Source: Neisseria animalis (GTDB taxonomy: Bacteria > Pseudomonadota > Gammaproteobacteria > Burkholderiales > Neisseriaceae). Taken from it: DNA of 64,000 nt. Every line of letters begins with the position of its first letter. Position 1 is the first letter of the stretch. Of this stretch, positions 1 to 8,578 are shown piece after piece. A model generated the notes under the pieces. The model worked only from the letters and a program-made list of their open reading frames with translations. It searched no databases and was not told the origin of the DNA. The translations under genes and the position numbers were made by a program. The DNA is taken from NCBI RefSeq assembly GCF_900636515.1, contig NZ_LR134287.1:2176946-2240945 (forward strand), given 5' to 3'.

Positions 1-2
1 TC

Positions 3-53
3 TCACGTTTGCACGCTTACTCCGAAACGGGCGATATTGCCGTGCAATCTTGA
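3..53 (+). CDS. Possible 3' end of a gene entering the window
   Basis: The frame starting at base 3 reads 16 residues ending HAYSETGDIAVQS and stops at 51-53. It looks protein-like (charged, no odd composition), whereas the other two frames look less natural, but it is too short to identify. The stop is followed within 35 bases by a Correia-like repeat and no clear terminator. This is a weak call made only from residue composition. Confidence 0.3.
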   Translation, partial: SRLHAYSETGDIAVQS

Positions 54-86
54 AGCTGCCGCCGTCCGTACCCATATCTGATAAAA

Positions 87-193
87 TATAGTCGAATAAA
101 ATAAGAATGAGACAAGGCAGCGAAGCCGCAGACAGTACACATAGTACGGCAAGGCAAAGCAACGCTGTATCATTCTTATTTTAAATGACTATA
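87..193 (+). repeat. Correia-like 107-bp MITE, copy 1
   Basis: This is the first of eight near-identical 107-bp elements. It begins TATAGTCGAATAAAATAAG and ends with the imperfect inverted complement (TATAGTCATTTAAAATAAG read from the right end). The body contains GCCGCAGACAGTAC and ATAGTACGGCAAGG, which are hallmarks of neisserial Correia (nemis) elements. The element is bounded by TA, the usual target duplication. It lies directly upstream of the TM2-domain gene. Confidence 0.9.
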
Positions 194-225
194 CTGTTTT
201 CGCTTTCTACTCCGAAGGATATCCC

Positions 226-462
226 ATGCAACACTTTTCATACGCCACCACCCACCGACACACCTGCAACAAAGCCTTATATGTTGCCATGGCCTTGCTG
301 TTCGGCTCGTTCGGCGTACACAAATTCTGCGCCGGCCGCGTATGGATGGGTTTGTTTTATGCCGTATTCAGTTGGACGTTTATTCCCGGCATCATCGGCA
401 TTATCGAAGGCATTTGGGCCGCATTCAAACCGACCGATTCGCTGGGCGCGATTGTGGTTTAA
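226..462 (+). CDS. TM2-domain membrane protein
   Basis: This 78-residue protein has two hydrophobic helices joined by a short turn. The first carries the TM2-family signature GSFGVHKFCAGR around residues 27-38, and the second (about 43-64) ends in IEGIWAAFKP. TM2 proteins are small inner-membrane proteins of unknown biochemical role. The ATG at 226 is preceded by GAAGGA at a good distance. A MITE sits only 32 bases upstream, so the promoter must lie in, or have been displaced by, that element. A longer overlapping frame (185-538) is rejected as out-of-frame low-complexity sequence. Confidence 0.8.
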   Translation: MQHFSYATTHRHTCNKALYVAMALLFGSFGVHKFCAGRVWMGLFYAVFSWTFIPGIIGIIEGIWAAFKPTDSLGAIVV

Positions 463-552
463 CCCGACAAAACACCGCTTTTTTTCCTGTCAAAATACGT
501 TTGTTTATAATTTAATAATTATTTTTACAACAGCGTAAAATGCTTGCCAAAT

Positions 553-582
553 AAGGTCGTCTGAATATTTCAGACGGCTTTT
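553..582. terminator. DNA-uptake-sequence hairpin after the TM2 gene
   Basis: AAGGTCGTCTGAA is followed after a few bases by its inverted partner TTCAGACGGCTT and then T-rich sequence, giving a hairpin with a U tail. This is the usual neisserial arrangement in which paired uptake sequences serve as a terminator. This pair has the TGAA form, unlike most pairs in the window. Confidence 0.6.
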
Positions 583-758
583 TCCGTATTAATTCATGTT
601 AAATCGAATACAAAATCTTTGCATTTCTCGCCAAAATCTACTAAATTCACATACATTAACTTTTAAAAAATCCGCACCGCATTCCGACGGTGCAGCCGCG
701 CTTCAACCGAATAATCATAAAAGGCAGCCACTTGCCTAAATCTTTAAGGAGTAAAACC

Positions 759-2231
759 ATGGCAAACGCAACTGATGTCATATTGGTTGGCGGAGGAATG
801 ATGAGCGCCACACTGGGCGTGCTACTGCGGGAACTCGAACCCTCTTGGGAAATCACCATCATCGAACGCTTGAGCGATGTCGCCCTCGAATCCACCAGCC
901 CGTGGAACAACGCGGGTACCGGCCATTCCGCCCTGTGCGAATTGAACTACGCTCCTCTGGGTGCAGACGGCACAGTCAACCCCGAACGCTCGCTGGGCAT
1001 TGCCGAGCAGTTCCACATCAGCCGCCAATTCTGGGCTTCCCTCGTCAACGAAGGCAAGCTGGCAAACAATTCCTTCATCAGCAGCGTGCCGCATATGTCG
1101 CTGGTGATGAATGCCGACCACTGCGACTACCTGAAAAAACGCTACGAAGCCTTCAAAACGCAAAAGCTGTTTGAAAAAATGGAATTCTCCACCGACCGCA
1201 ACAAAATCGCGGAGTGGGCGCCCCTGACCATGGCAGGGCGCAACGAAAGCCAGCCGGTTGCCGCCAACTATTCCGCCGAAGGTACGGATGTCGATTTCGG
1301 CAACCTGACCCGCCAAATGGTCAAATATCTGGTCGACAGCGGCGTTCGCGTCGAATTCAACCGCCATGTTGAAAACATTACCCGCGAAGCAGACGGCGCA
1401 TGGACGCTGAAAACCACCAACACCCAAGACAACACCCTGCCGCTGACTTTCCGCAGCCGCTTCGTCTTCTTGGGTGCGGGCGGCGGCGCGCTTACCCTGC
1501 TGCAAAAATCCAAAATTCCCGAAGGCCGAGGCTACGGCGGCTTCCCGGTATCCGGTTTGTTCTTCCGTACCCAAAACGAAGAAATCTCCGCGCAACACAA
1601 CGCCAAAGTTTACGGCCAAGCCTCGGTCGGCGCACCGCCGATGTCCGTACCCCATTTGGACACCCGCCATGTGGACGGCAAACGCTACCTGATGTTCGGC
1701 CCGTATGCCGGTTTCAAACCGAACTTCCTCAAGCAAGGTTCGCTGATGGATTTGCCGATGTCTATCCACCGCGGCAACCTGATGCCGATGTTGCGCGCCA
1801 GCCTCGACAATATGCCGCTGACCAAATACCTGCTCGGCGAGCTGCGTAAAACCAAAGACGAACGCATGGCTTCGCTGCTTGAGTACTACCCGCAGGCAAA
1901 TCCCGACGATTGGGAGCTGATTACCGCCGGACAACGCGTACAAGTCATCAAAAAAGACGACAAAAAAGGCGGTGTGCTGCAATTCGGTACCGAGCTGGTT
2001 ACCCACGAAGACGGTTCGCTGGCCGCCCTTTTGGGTGCTTCGCCGGGCGCTTCCACAGCCGTTCCGCTGATGATCAAGCTGATGCACCAATGCTTCCCCG
2101 AGCGCGCCTCCTCATGGGAAAGCCGCCTGAAAGAACTGGTTCCGGGCTACGGCGTGAAACTTAACGACAATCCCGAACTGGCGGAAGAAATCATCAGCCA
2201 TACCGCAAAAGTGCTGAATATCCACCACTAA
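759..2231 (+). CDS. mqo: Malate:quinone oxidoreductase
   Basis: The 490-residue product is a membrane-associated FAD enzyme that oxidises malate to oxaloacetate and passes electrons to quinone, replacing or complementing malate dehydrogenase in the TCA cycle. The N-terminus has the FAD-binding stretch DVILVGGGMMSATLG (residues 6-20). GAGGGALTLLQ in the middle and GASPGAST near the C-terminus are typical of the Mqo family, and the length is normal. The ATG at 759 is chosen over an upstream in-frame ATG at 690 because AAGGAG lies 6 bases before it and family proteins begin here. It appears monocistronic, with a strong terminator behind it. Confidence 0.97.
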   Translation: MANATDVILVGGGMMSATLGVLLRELEPSWEITIIERLSDVALESTSPWNNAGTGHSALCELNYAPLGADGTVNPERSLGIAEQFHISRQFWASLVNEGKLANNSFISSVPHMSLVMNADHCDYLKKRYEAFKTQKLFEKMEFSTDRNKIAEWAPLTMAGRNESQPVAANYSAEGTDVDFGNLTRQMVKYLVDSGVRVEFNRHVENITREADGAWTLKTTNTQDNTLPLTFRSRFVFLGAGGGALTLLQKSKIPEGRGYGGFPVSGLFFRTQNEEISAQHNAKVYGQASVGAPPMSVPHLDTRHVDGKRYLMFGPYAGFKPNFLKQGSLMDLPMSIHRGNLMPMLRASLDNMPLTKYLLGELRKTKDERMASLLEYYPQANPDDWELITAGQRVQVIKKDDKKGGVLQFGTELVTHEDGSLAALLGASPGASTAVPLMIKLMHQCFPERASSWESRLKELVPGYGVKLNDNPELAEEIISHTAKVLNIHH

Positions 2232-2242
2232 AAGCCGTCTGC

Positions 2243-2285
2243 AAAACAGCGTATTCCTGCTTCAGGGAATACGCTGTTTTTTATA
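2243..2285 (+). terminator. Rho-independent terminator of mqo
   Basis: AAAACAGCGTATTCC (2243-2257) pairs perfectly with GGAATACGCTGTTTT (2266-2280) and is followed by T-rich sequence. A forward uptake-sequence core (GCCGTCTGCAAAA) overlaps the left arm, so the terminator is partly built from an uptake sequence. Confidence 0.9.
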
Positions 2286-2523
2286 TTCTTCGGATACACA
2301 AACCACCGCACAGGCAACCATACCGGAAATGCCGTCTGTTAGCCTATTTTAATAGATTCTAACGCCCCGCCCGATTTGCAGACGGCCTGTTCGCAAAAAT
2401 CCGCCCGAGCGCAACACTCGGTAACAATCCGCCAAGCGCATTTACGTCCGACACACACGCATTAACGGCCGCCGCCGTTACCATTACCCCGTCCTATCCC
2501 ATCAACTTTTGCAAGGAAAAACC

Positions 2524-3063
2524 ATGATGAAAAAATACTTCGCCATTGCCGCAGCTTCGCTGATTGGTCTGGCCGGTATCGCCGCCGCCGCCGAAAACAT
2601 GGCACACCACAACGCCCGCAGCGACAAAGCAGAACGCGCCATGCACAAAAAAGGCGAATTACCGCGCGACCTGCAAGCCTTAAACCTGAACAGCAAACAA
2701 AAAGCCGACATCCAAAAAATCATCGAAACCCACCGTGCGGACACAAAACGCGACCGCACATCAAACGAAGCATTCCGCGCCGAGTTTCGTAAAAAAATGC
2801 AGGAATACCGCGCCGCAGAGCAACAGCTCATCAGCGCCAAAACGTTCGATGAAACTGCCGCCCGCCGCATGATTGCCGAACACAACCAACACCACACCGA
2901 TAAAGAAGTCCAACGCCTGAAAACCCGACACGCCGTTTTCCAAGTGCTGACTCCGAGCCAGCAGAAGCAATGGCTGGACAATCAAAACAAACGTATGGAA
3001 AAACGCGGCAAAAAACCGCACCAAAACGAAAACCACTCCCGCAAAACTGCCCCACAGCAGTAA
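2524..3063 (+). CDS. Spy/CpxP-like periplasmic chaperone
   Basis: This 179-residue protein begins with a signal peptide (MMKKYFAIAAASLIGLAGIAA, with a cleavage region AAAAE near residues 20-25). The mature part is highly charged and helical, with LNLNSKQKADIQKII around residues 57-71 and LTPSQQKQWL near residue 150. The latter matches the LTxxQ motif of the Spy/CpxP family, which are ATP-independent periplasmic chaperones or stress sensors. AAGGAA lies 5 bases before the ATG at 2524. The C-terminal tail is Lys/Arg/His/Gln rich. Family assignment rests on the motif and architecture; the physiological substrate is unknown. Confidence 0.8.
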   Translation: MMKKYFAIAAASLIGLAGIAAAAENMAHHNARSDKAERAMHKKGELPRDLQALNLNSKQKADIQKIIETHRADTKRDRTSNEAFRAEFRKKMQEYRAAEQQLISAKTFDETAARRMIAEHNQHHTDKEVQRLKTRHAVFQVLTPSQQKQWLDNQNKRMEKRGKKPHQNENHSRKTAPQQ

Positions 3064-3405
3064 ATGCCAAGCGAAAGGCCGTCTGCAAAACCGACTGCAA
3101 ACCCGTCAGGGATTGTGCAAGGATTTTGCAGACGGCCTTTGCGCTGTTTGCAGCATACCGGCCGCAAGCAGATCAACCGTTCACTGACTGCGCCGACACG
3201 CCGCTTCTTACGCTTGCGCGTCTTACCCGAATATCTGTCGGACAGCTTAGACAGATTACCGCCGTACAACACAAACCGTACAAACTTGCCGCTTCAGCCG
3301 TCTGTATTTTGAGCCGAACGCGGCAACTGCCCTACTTGCCTGATACGGCCCTATCAAACAACGCATTTCAAATACCGAAAGCCCGCATAGCGTTTGCCCG
3401 CGCCG
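3064..3405. other. Intergenic region with an uptake-sequence hairpin
   Basis: Inverted uptake sequences (arms 3074-3090 and 3124-3140) flank a 33-base loop just after the Spy-like gene and probably act as its terminator. The remaining 260 bases up to the end of the DUF2520 gene hold open frames without protein-like composition or ribosome binding sites. I see no gene there. Confidence 0.6.
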
Positions 3406-4251
3406 CTAATCGCCGCTTAAGGCCGTCTGCATTTTTACCGCCGATTCACTATCCAGCCGTTCCCGTGCCAAATCCAGAGTTGCCTGCGCCCAAGCCCGAT
3501 AACGCGCCTGCTCTTCCTGATTCATCGCCGCCAGATGTGCGGCCACCGTACAATCGTCGCCGCGCACAATCGGGCCGGTCAATGCCTGCAACGGCGTAAG
3601 GTGTTCCAAATTGGCAACCGTCTGCCTCATCAGCCCGCACACCAGCTCGCGGGACATCGATTCCGGAAAATCCAGCGGCGCAAGCAGATTCTGTGCATAC
3701 GCCGCCAACGCAACACTGAAATTTGAAGCCGCCGACAATGCGGCGTGATAGCGCGCCTTATGTTCGGACGGCAACACCACCGCCCGCAGCTCCAGCGCGT
3801 CTGCCAACTGTTGCAAAACCGCCAACGCCTGCGCCGATTCTGCTTCCAAGGCGCAAATATTGCCGCGCAGATTGTCCACTGCATAAGCAACATCGGCAAA
3901 AGCAAATACGGGATGCAGACTGCCCGTCTGTGCACCATACAAAGCGGCTGCGGCAAGCGCGGCTGCCGTTTTCGCACCACTCATATGCAACACCAGCGTG
4001 CCTGCAGACAATGCCCCCGACCGCGCCAAACTTTCGGCAGCGGCCTCAATCGCATTGTCCGGCGTCGCAATAATCACGACATCGGCCCGCGGTAATGCGG
4101 TAAAATCACGAACCACCGCCGCACCGAAAGCCCCTGATGGTAAGGAGCGGCTGACAATATGGGAAAGCTGCCAATCGGAATGTGCGCCAAGCAGCGCGGC
4201 AAGAGTCTGCCCGACCCTGCCCGCTCCGACAATATGCAATATTTTTTTCAT
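3406..4251 (-). CDS. Rossmann-fold oxidoreductase with DUF2520 domain
   Basis: The 281-residue protein opens with a beta-alpha-beta NAD(P)-binding motif (HIVGAGRVGQTLA, residues 6-18), followed by VIIATPDNAI, a typical second nucleotide-contact strand. The second half (from about residue 130, SLHPVFAFAD and HKARYHAALSAASNF) matches the helical DUF2520 domain, which resembles 6-phosphogluconate or ketopantoate reductase C-terminal domains. The substrate is not known for this family. The gene stands alone, convergent with the Spy-like gene and divergent from minC. An uptake sequence lies just upstream of the ATG. Confidence 0.85.
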   Translation of the reverse strand: MKKILHIVGAGRVGQTLAALLGAHSDWQLSHIVSRSLPSGAFGAAVVRDFTALPRADVVIIATPDNAIEAAAESLARSGALSAGTLVLHMSGAKTAAALAAAALYGAQTGSLHPVFAFADVAYAVDNLRGNICALEAESAQALAVLQQLADALELRAVVLPSEHKARYHAALSAASNFSVALAAYAQNLLAPLDFPESMSRELVCGLMRQTVANLEHLTPLQALTGPIVRGDDCTVAAHLAAMNQEEQARYRAWAQATLDLARERLDSESAVKMQTALSGD

Positions 4252-4332
4252 TTCAGACGGCCCAAACGGATTGAATAGCGTAGATTAACACGGTAAACTT
4301 ATACCATTAAAAATTTTTATTATTTCCGCACC

Positions 4333-5043
4333 ATGAAATCCGCTTTCGACGTAAAATCTTCCCGTCTTGAAACGCTCGCCATCTGCCTGCACACCGCCGA
4401 TTTAACCGAATTGGAAGAAACCTTGCGGCAGCGTACCGAGCAGTATCGCGATTTGGAAATCATGCCGTTTGTGCTGGACGTGGAAGATTTTGCCCAACCC
4501 GATGATTTGGACATACCGGCCGTTGTCTCATTATGCGCCCGTTACGGCATTCAAATCCTCGGCTTGCGCCACAGCAGCGAAACATGGGCGGAAGCGGCCT
4601 CACGCTGTCATTTGGTGTTCAGCAGCGGCGACAAACCTGCCGAAGCCGCCGCCCTGCCGAAACCCGTACAAGAACCCCAGCCCGTATCGGCAACCGTAAT
4701 CAGCAATCCTACCGTACTGATCAGTACGCCCGTGCGTACCGGGCAGCAGGTTTATGCCGAAAACGGTGATTTGATTGTTACCGGCATTGTCAGCCAAGGA
4801 GCTGAGCTGATTGCAGACGGCAATATCCATATTTACGCCCCCATGCGCGGACGTGCGCTGGCCGGTGCGAAAGGCGATACCAATGCGCGGATTTTTATCC
4901 ATTCCATGCAGGCGGAATTGGTATCCGTTGCCGGCATCTACCGCAATTTTGAAGACGACCTGCCCGGCCACCTGCATAAAAAACCGGTACAGGTTTCATT
5001 ACAGGACAACAGGCTGGTCATCAGCGCCATCGGCGACGAATAA
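4333..5043 (+). CDS. minC: Septum site-determining protein MinC
   Basis: This FtsZ-polymerisation inhibitor works with MinD to block division at the poles. The 236-residue protein has an N-terminal FtsZ-inhibiting domain (about 1-100) and a proline-rich linker. A C-terminal beta-helix domain (about 125-230) carries VRTGQQVYAENGDLIVTG, SQGAELIADGNIHIYAPMRG and ARIFIHSMQAELVSVAG, the motifs that bind MinD and form MinC dimers. It is the first gene of the minC-minD-minE-oxyR cluster known from pathogenic Neisseria. The ATG at 4333 is the first Met of the family N-terminus. Confidence 0.96.
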   Translation: MKSAFDVKSSRLETLAICLHTADLTELEETLRQRTEQYRDLEIMPFVLDVEDFAQPDDLDIPAVVSLCARYGIQILGLRHSSETWAEAASRCHLVFSSGDKPAEAAALPKPVQEPQPVSATVISNPTVLISTPVRTGQQVYAENGDLIVTGIVSQGAELIADGNIHIYAPMRGRALAGAKGDTNARIFIHSMQAELVSVAGIYRNFEDDLPGHLHKKPVQVSLQDNRLVISAIGDE

Positions 5044-5137
5044 AGCCTGTCCGCCGTCCGGCAGCACCGTTCCGCACGGCAACCCTTATTCCAACCATAC
5101 CTTATCCTCCAATATCCGTATCTGAAAAGGAAACATT

Positions 5138-5953
5138 GTGGCAAAAATCATTGTAGTAACTTCAGGCAAAGGCGGCGTGGGCAAAACCACTACCAGCGCC
5201 AGTATCGCAACCGGCTTGGCTCTGCGCGGCCACAAAACCGCCGTTATCGACTTCGACGTAGGCCTGCGCAACCTCGACCTGATTATGGGCTGCGAACGCC
5301 GCGTCGTTTACGATTTAATCAACGTCATTCAGGGCGAAGCCACGCTCAACCAAGCCCTGATTAAAGACAAAAACTGCGAAAACCTCTTTATCCTGCCTGC
5401 TTCGCAAACCCGCGACAAAGACGCTCTGACCCGCGAAGGCGTAGAAAAAGTGATGAAGGAACTGTCCGGCAAAAAGCACAACTTCGAATACATCGTCTGC
5501 GACTCGCCGGCCGGTATCGAACAGGGCGCGCTGATGGCGCTGTACTTTGCCGACGAAGCCATCGTTACCACCAATCCAGAAGTTTCCAGCGTTCGCGACT
5601 CCGACCGCATTTTGGGCATTCTGCAAAGCAAATCGCGTAAAGCAGAACAAGGAGACAGCGTAAAAGAACACCTGCTGATTACCCGCTATTCACCCGAACG
5701 TGTTGCCAAAGGCGAAATGCTGTCGGTACAAGACATCTGCGACATTCTGCGTATCCCGCTGCTGGGTGTCATTCCCGAATCTCAAAACGTCCTGCAAGCC
5801 TCCAATGCCGGCGAACCGGTTATCCACCAGCAAGACGCTGCGGCAGCCGAAGCCTATAAAGACGTGATTGCCCGATTGCTGGGCGAAAACCGCGAAATGC
5901 GTTTCCTTGAGGCCGAGAAAAAAGGCTTCTTCAAGCGTTTGTTCGGAGGTTAA
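5138..5953 (+). CDS. minD: Septum site-determining ATPase MinD
   Basis: This is a membrane-cycling ATPase that recruits MinC and is released by MinE. The 271-residue protein has the deviant Walker A motif SGKGGVGKTT (residues 9-18, both Lys present), the switch region DFDVGLRNLDLIMGCERR and DSPAGIE. A C-terminal amphipathic membrane-targeting helix ends EKKGFFKRLFGG. The start is GTG at 5138, 5 bases after AAAGGAAA. The gap to minE is 3 bases, indicating translational coupling. Confidence 0.97.
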   Translation: MAKIIVVTSGKGGVGKTTTSASIATGLALRGHKTAVIDFDVGLRNLDLIMGCERRVVYDLINVIQGEATLNQALIKDKNCENLFILPASQTRDKDALTREGVEKVMKELSGKKHNFEYIVCDSPAGIEQGALMALYFADEAIVTTNPEVSSVRDSDRILGILQSKSRKAEQGDSVKEHLLITRYSPERVAKGEMLSVQDICDILRIPLLGVIPESQNVLQASNAGEPVIHQQDAAAAEAYKDVIARLLGENREMRFLEAEKKGFFKRLFGG

Positions 5954-5956
5954 GCC

Positions 5957-6238
5957 ATGTCATTGTTAGATATTCTGTTCGGACGCAAACCCAAAACCGC
6001 CGATGTCGCCCGCGACCGCCTGCAAATCATCATTACACAAGAGCGTGCCAACGAAAACGGCAACGGCGCACCCGATTACCTGCCGACCCTGCGTAAAGAA
6101 CTGCTGGAAGTCCTCTCCAAATATGTCAAAGTATCGCTGGAAGACATTCGCATTTCCCAAGAAAAACAGGACGGCATGGACGTACTCGAACTGAACATTA
6201 CCCTGCCGGAACAAAAACCGGAAGAGAAAAAGGCCTAA
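5957..6238 (+). CDS. minE: Cell division topological specificity factor MinE
   Basis: This 93-residue protein stimulates MinD ATPase and restricts MinC/MinD to the poles. The N-terminus [18 protein letters not shown] is the membrane-targeting and MinD-interacting segment. KDRLQIII appears here as [14 protein letters not shown], and [16 protein letters not shown] with LELNITLPE form the dimerisation domain. It starts 3 bases after the minD stop (GGAGG is within the end of minD) and ends 3 bases before oxyR, consistent with one transcript. Confidence 0.96.
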   Translation: MSLLDILFGRKPKTADVARDRLQIIITQERANENGNGAPDYLPTLRKELLEVLSKYVKVSLEDIRISQEKQDGMDVLELNITLPEQKPEEKKA

Positions 6239-6241
6239 GCC

Positions 6242-7165
6242 ATGACGCTGACCGAATTGCGCTATATTGTTGCCGTGGCGCAGGAACGTCATTTCGGACG
6301 CGCCGCGCGCCGCTGCTTCGTGAGCCAGCCCACCCTTTCCATCGCCATCAAAAAGTTGGAAGAGGAATTGCAGGTCTCGCTGTTTGACCGCAGCAGCAAC
6401 GACATCATTACCACAGACGCGGGCGAGCGCATTGTTGCCCAAGCCCGCCGCGTACTGGAAGAAGCCGACTTAATCAAACATCTGGCCAACGAGGAGCAAA
6501 ACGAGTTGGAAGGCCCGTTCAAACTCGGCCTGATTTTCACCGTTGCCCCTTATCTTCTTCCCAAGCTGATTGTATCGTTGCGCGAAACCGCACCAAAAAT
6601 GCCGTTAATGCTCGAAGAGAATTACACCCACATTCTCACCGAATCGCTCAAACGCGGCGATTTGGACGCCATTGTCGTAGCCGAACCCTTCCAAGAACCG
6701 GGTATCGTAACCGAGCCTTTATACGACGAACCCTTCTTCGTGATTGTACCCAAAGGCCACCACTTTGAAGAACTGGACTCCGTTACTGCCCAAATGCTCT
6801 CGGAAGAGCAGGTATTGCTGCTGACCGAAGGCAACTGTATGCGCGACCAAGTGTTATCCAGTTGCTCCGAGCTGGCCGCCAAGCAGAAAATCCACGGTCT
6901 GACCAACACTCTGCAAGGCAGCTCCATCAACACCATACGCCACATGGTTGCCAGCGGCTTGGCCATCAGCGTGATGCCCGCCACCGCGCTGACCGAAAAC
7001 GACCATATGCTGTTCAGCATCATACCGTTTGAAGCACCCGTTCCCCAACGGCGTGTTGTGTTGGCATACCGCCGCAACTTCGTCCGTCCGAAAGCCCTCA
7101 CCGCCCTACGCTCCGCTATTCAGCACTCCCAGCTCAACGGCGTGAGCTTTGTGGACAACGACTAA
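6242..7165 (+). CDS. oxyR: Hydrogen-peroxide sensor regulator OxyR (LysR family)
   Basis: The 307-residue LysR-type regulator has a winged HTH at about 1-60 (TELRYIVAVAQERHFGRAA, SQPTLSIAIKKLEEEL) and an effector domain. The two redox cysteines, Cys199 and Cys208, fall in GNCMRDQVLSSC at exactly the E. coli OxyR numbering, so peroxide sensing by disulfide formation is expected. In Neisseria, OxyR controls catalase and other peroxide defence genes. It starts 3 bases after minE, the last gene of the min cluster, so it is co-transcribed with cell-division genes. A paired uptake-sequence terminator follows. Confidence 0.95.
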   Translation: MTLTELRYIVAVAQERHFGRAARRCFVSQPTLSIAIKKLEEELQVSLFDRSSNDIITTDAGERIVAQARRVLEEADLIKHLANEEQNELEGPFKLGLIFTVAPYLLPKLIVSLRETAPKMPLMLEENYTHILTESLKRGDLDAIVVAEPFQEPGIVTEPLYDEPFFVIVPKGHHFEELDSVTAQMLSEEQVLLLTEGNCMRDQVLSSCSELAAKQKIHGLTNTLQGSSINTIRHMVASGLAISVMPATALTENDHMLFSIIPFEAPVPQRRVVLAYRRNFVRPKALTALRSAIQHSQLNGVSFVDND

Positions 7166-7183
7166 ACGGTTCAACGTATCAGC

Positions 7184-7222
7184 AAGGCCGTCTGCAAATA
7201 AGATTTTGCAGACGGCCTTTTC
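7184..7222. terminator. Uptake-sequence hairpin terminator after oxyR
   Basis: AAGGCCGTCTGCAAA is mirrored by TTTGCAGACGGCCTT after a 6-base loop and followed by TTCTCC. It closes the min-oxyR operon. Confidence 0.8.
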
Positions 7223-7382
7223 TCCATCTCCTCCCCCATTCCGCACGGCGACAGCAGCCGCAACATGAATATTTTGAATAAAAACCAAAAAAAATACGCA
7301 AAAGCCTTTACTTTTTTTACAGACGGCGTTAAAACACTTGCTACCCCATTTCAGAATACACAATCTTCACTAGGAGCACAGA

Positions 7383-8498
7383 ATGAAAGTAGGTTTTGTT
7401 GGCTGGCGCGGCATGGTCGGCTCAGTATTGATGCAGCGTATGCAGGAAGAAAACGATTTCTCCCACATTCCCGAAGCGGTTTTCTTCACCACCTCTAATG
7501 TCGGCGGTACTGCGCCCGATTTCGGACAAGCCGCAAAAACCCTGCTGGATGCCAACGACATTGCCGAACTCGGCAAAATGGACATTATTGTTACCTGTCA
7601 AGGTGGCGACTATACCAAATCCGTGTTCCAACCGCTGCGCGATTCCGGCTGGAACGGCTATTGGATTGATGCGGCATCTTCCCTGCGTATGGCAGACGAT
7701 GCCCTCATCGTTTTAGATCCGGTAAACCGCAACGTCATTGATGCCGGCCTGAAAAACGGCGTGAAAAACTACATCGGCGGCAACTGCACCGTATCCTTAA
7801 TGCTGATGGCCTTAGGCGGTTTATTCCAAAACGACTTGGTCGAATGGGCAACCAGCATGACCTACCAAGCCGCATCCGGTGCGGGTGCGAAAAACATGCG
7901 CGAGCTGATTAACGGCATGGGCGCGATTCACGCACAAGTAGCCGACGAGCTTGCCGACCCTGCCAGTGCGATTCTCGACATCGACCGTAAAGTCTCCGAC
8001 TTCCTACGCAGCGAAGACTACCCGAAAGCCAATTTCGGCGTACCGCTGGCAGGCAGCTTGATTCCGTGGATTGACGTGGACTTGGGCAACGGCCAATCCA
8101 AAGAAGAGTGGAAAGGCGGCGTAGAAACCAACAAAATCCTCGGCCGCAGTGATAATCCGACCGTTATCGACGGCTTATGCGTACGCGTCGGTGCCATGCG
8201 ATGCCACAGCCAAGCCATCACGCTGAAGCTGAAAAAAGATTTGCCGGTAGAAGAAATCGAAGCCATTTTGGCAGGCGCAAACGACTGGGTAAAAGTTGTG
8301 CCGAACCAAAAAGAAGCCAGTATGGCCGACCTCACCCCCGCCGCCGTTACCGGCACGCTGACCGTACCCGTCGGCCGCATCCGCAAACTGGGCATGGGTG
8401 GCGAATACATCAGCGCATTTACCGTTGGCGACCAACTCTTGTGGGGTGCTGCCGAACCGTTGCGCCGTGTATTGCGTATCATCTTGGGCAGCTTGTAA
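7383..8498 (+). CDS. asd: Aspartate-semialdehyde dehydrogenase
   Basis: This enzyme makes aspartate 4-semialdehyde from aspartyl phosphate using NADPH, the branch point to lysine, diaminopimelate, methionine and threonine. The 371-residue protein has the NADP motif [12 protein letters not shown] (5-16). Catalytic Cys135 is in GGNCTVSLM and the acid/base His at about 275 is in [12 protein letters not shown], both at near-E. coli positions. AGGAGCAC precedes the ATG. The gene appears monocistronic, with an uptake-sequence terminator behind it. dapD, a downstream lysine-pathway gene, is elsewhere in this window. Confidence 0.97.
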   Translation: MKVGFVGWRGMVGSVLMQRMQEENDFSHIPEAVFFTTSNVGGTAPDFGQAAKTLLDANDIAELGKMDIIVTCQGGDYTKSVFQPLRDSGWNGYWIDAASSLRMADDALIVLDPVNRNVIDAGLKNGVKNYIGGNCTVSLMLMALGGLFQNDLVEWATSMTYQAASGAGAKNMRELINGMGAIHAQVADELADPASAILDIDRKVSDFLRSEDYPKANFGVPLAGSLIPWIDVDLGNGQSKEEWKGGVETNKILGRSDNPTVIDGLCVRVGAMRCHSQAITLKLKKDLPVEEIEAILAGANDWVKVVPNQKEASMADLTPAAVTGTLTVPVGRIRKLGMGGEYISAFTVGDQLLWGAAEPLRRVLRIILGSL

Positions 8499-8513
8499 CA
8501 ACAGCAAACACAT

Positions 8514-8549
8514 AAAAAGGCCGTCTGCATTTTTGCAGACGGCCTTTTT
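8514..8549. terminator. Uptake-sequence hairpin between asd and the TerC gene
   Basis: AAAAAGGCCGTCTGCA and TGCAGACGGCCTTTTT form a near-perfect hairpin with a 4-base loop and runs of A and T on both sides. It can terminate both the rightward asd transcript and the leftward terC transcript. Confidence 0.9.
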
Positions 8550-8578
8550 GCTTATTTTGCCCTATTCGGACAGGTAAA

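Noticed and set aside
185..538. 117-residue frame overlapping the TM2 gene
   Set aside because: Starts inside the MITE, Pro-rich and unlike a protein; the overlapping TM2 frame has a ribosome site and a known signature.
822..2090. 422-residue open frame antisense to mqo
   Set aside because: It lies wholly opposite a clear mqo gene, has no ribosome site and no recognisable domain; long antisense frames are common here because of host codon bias.
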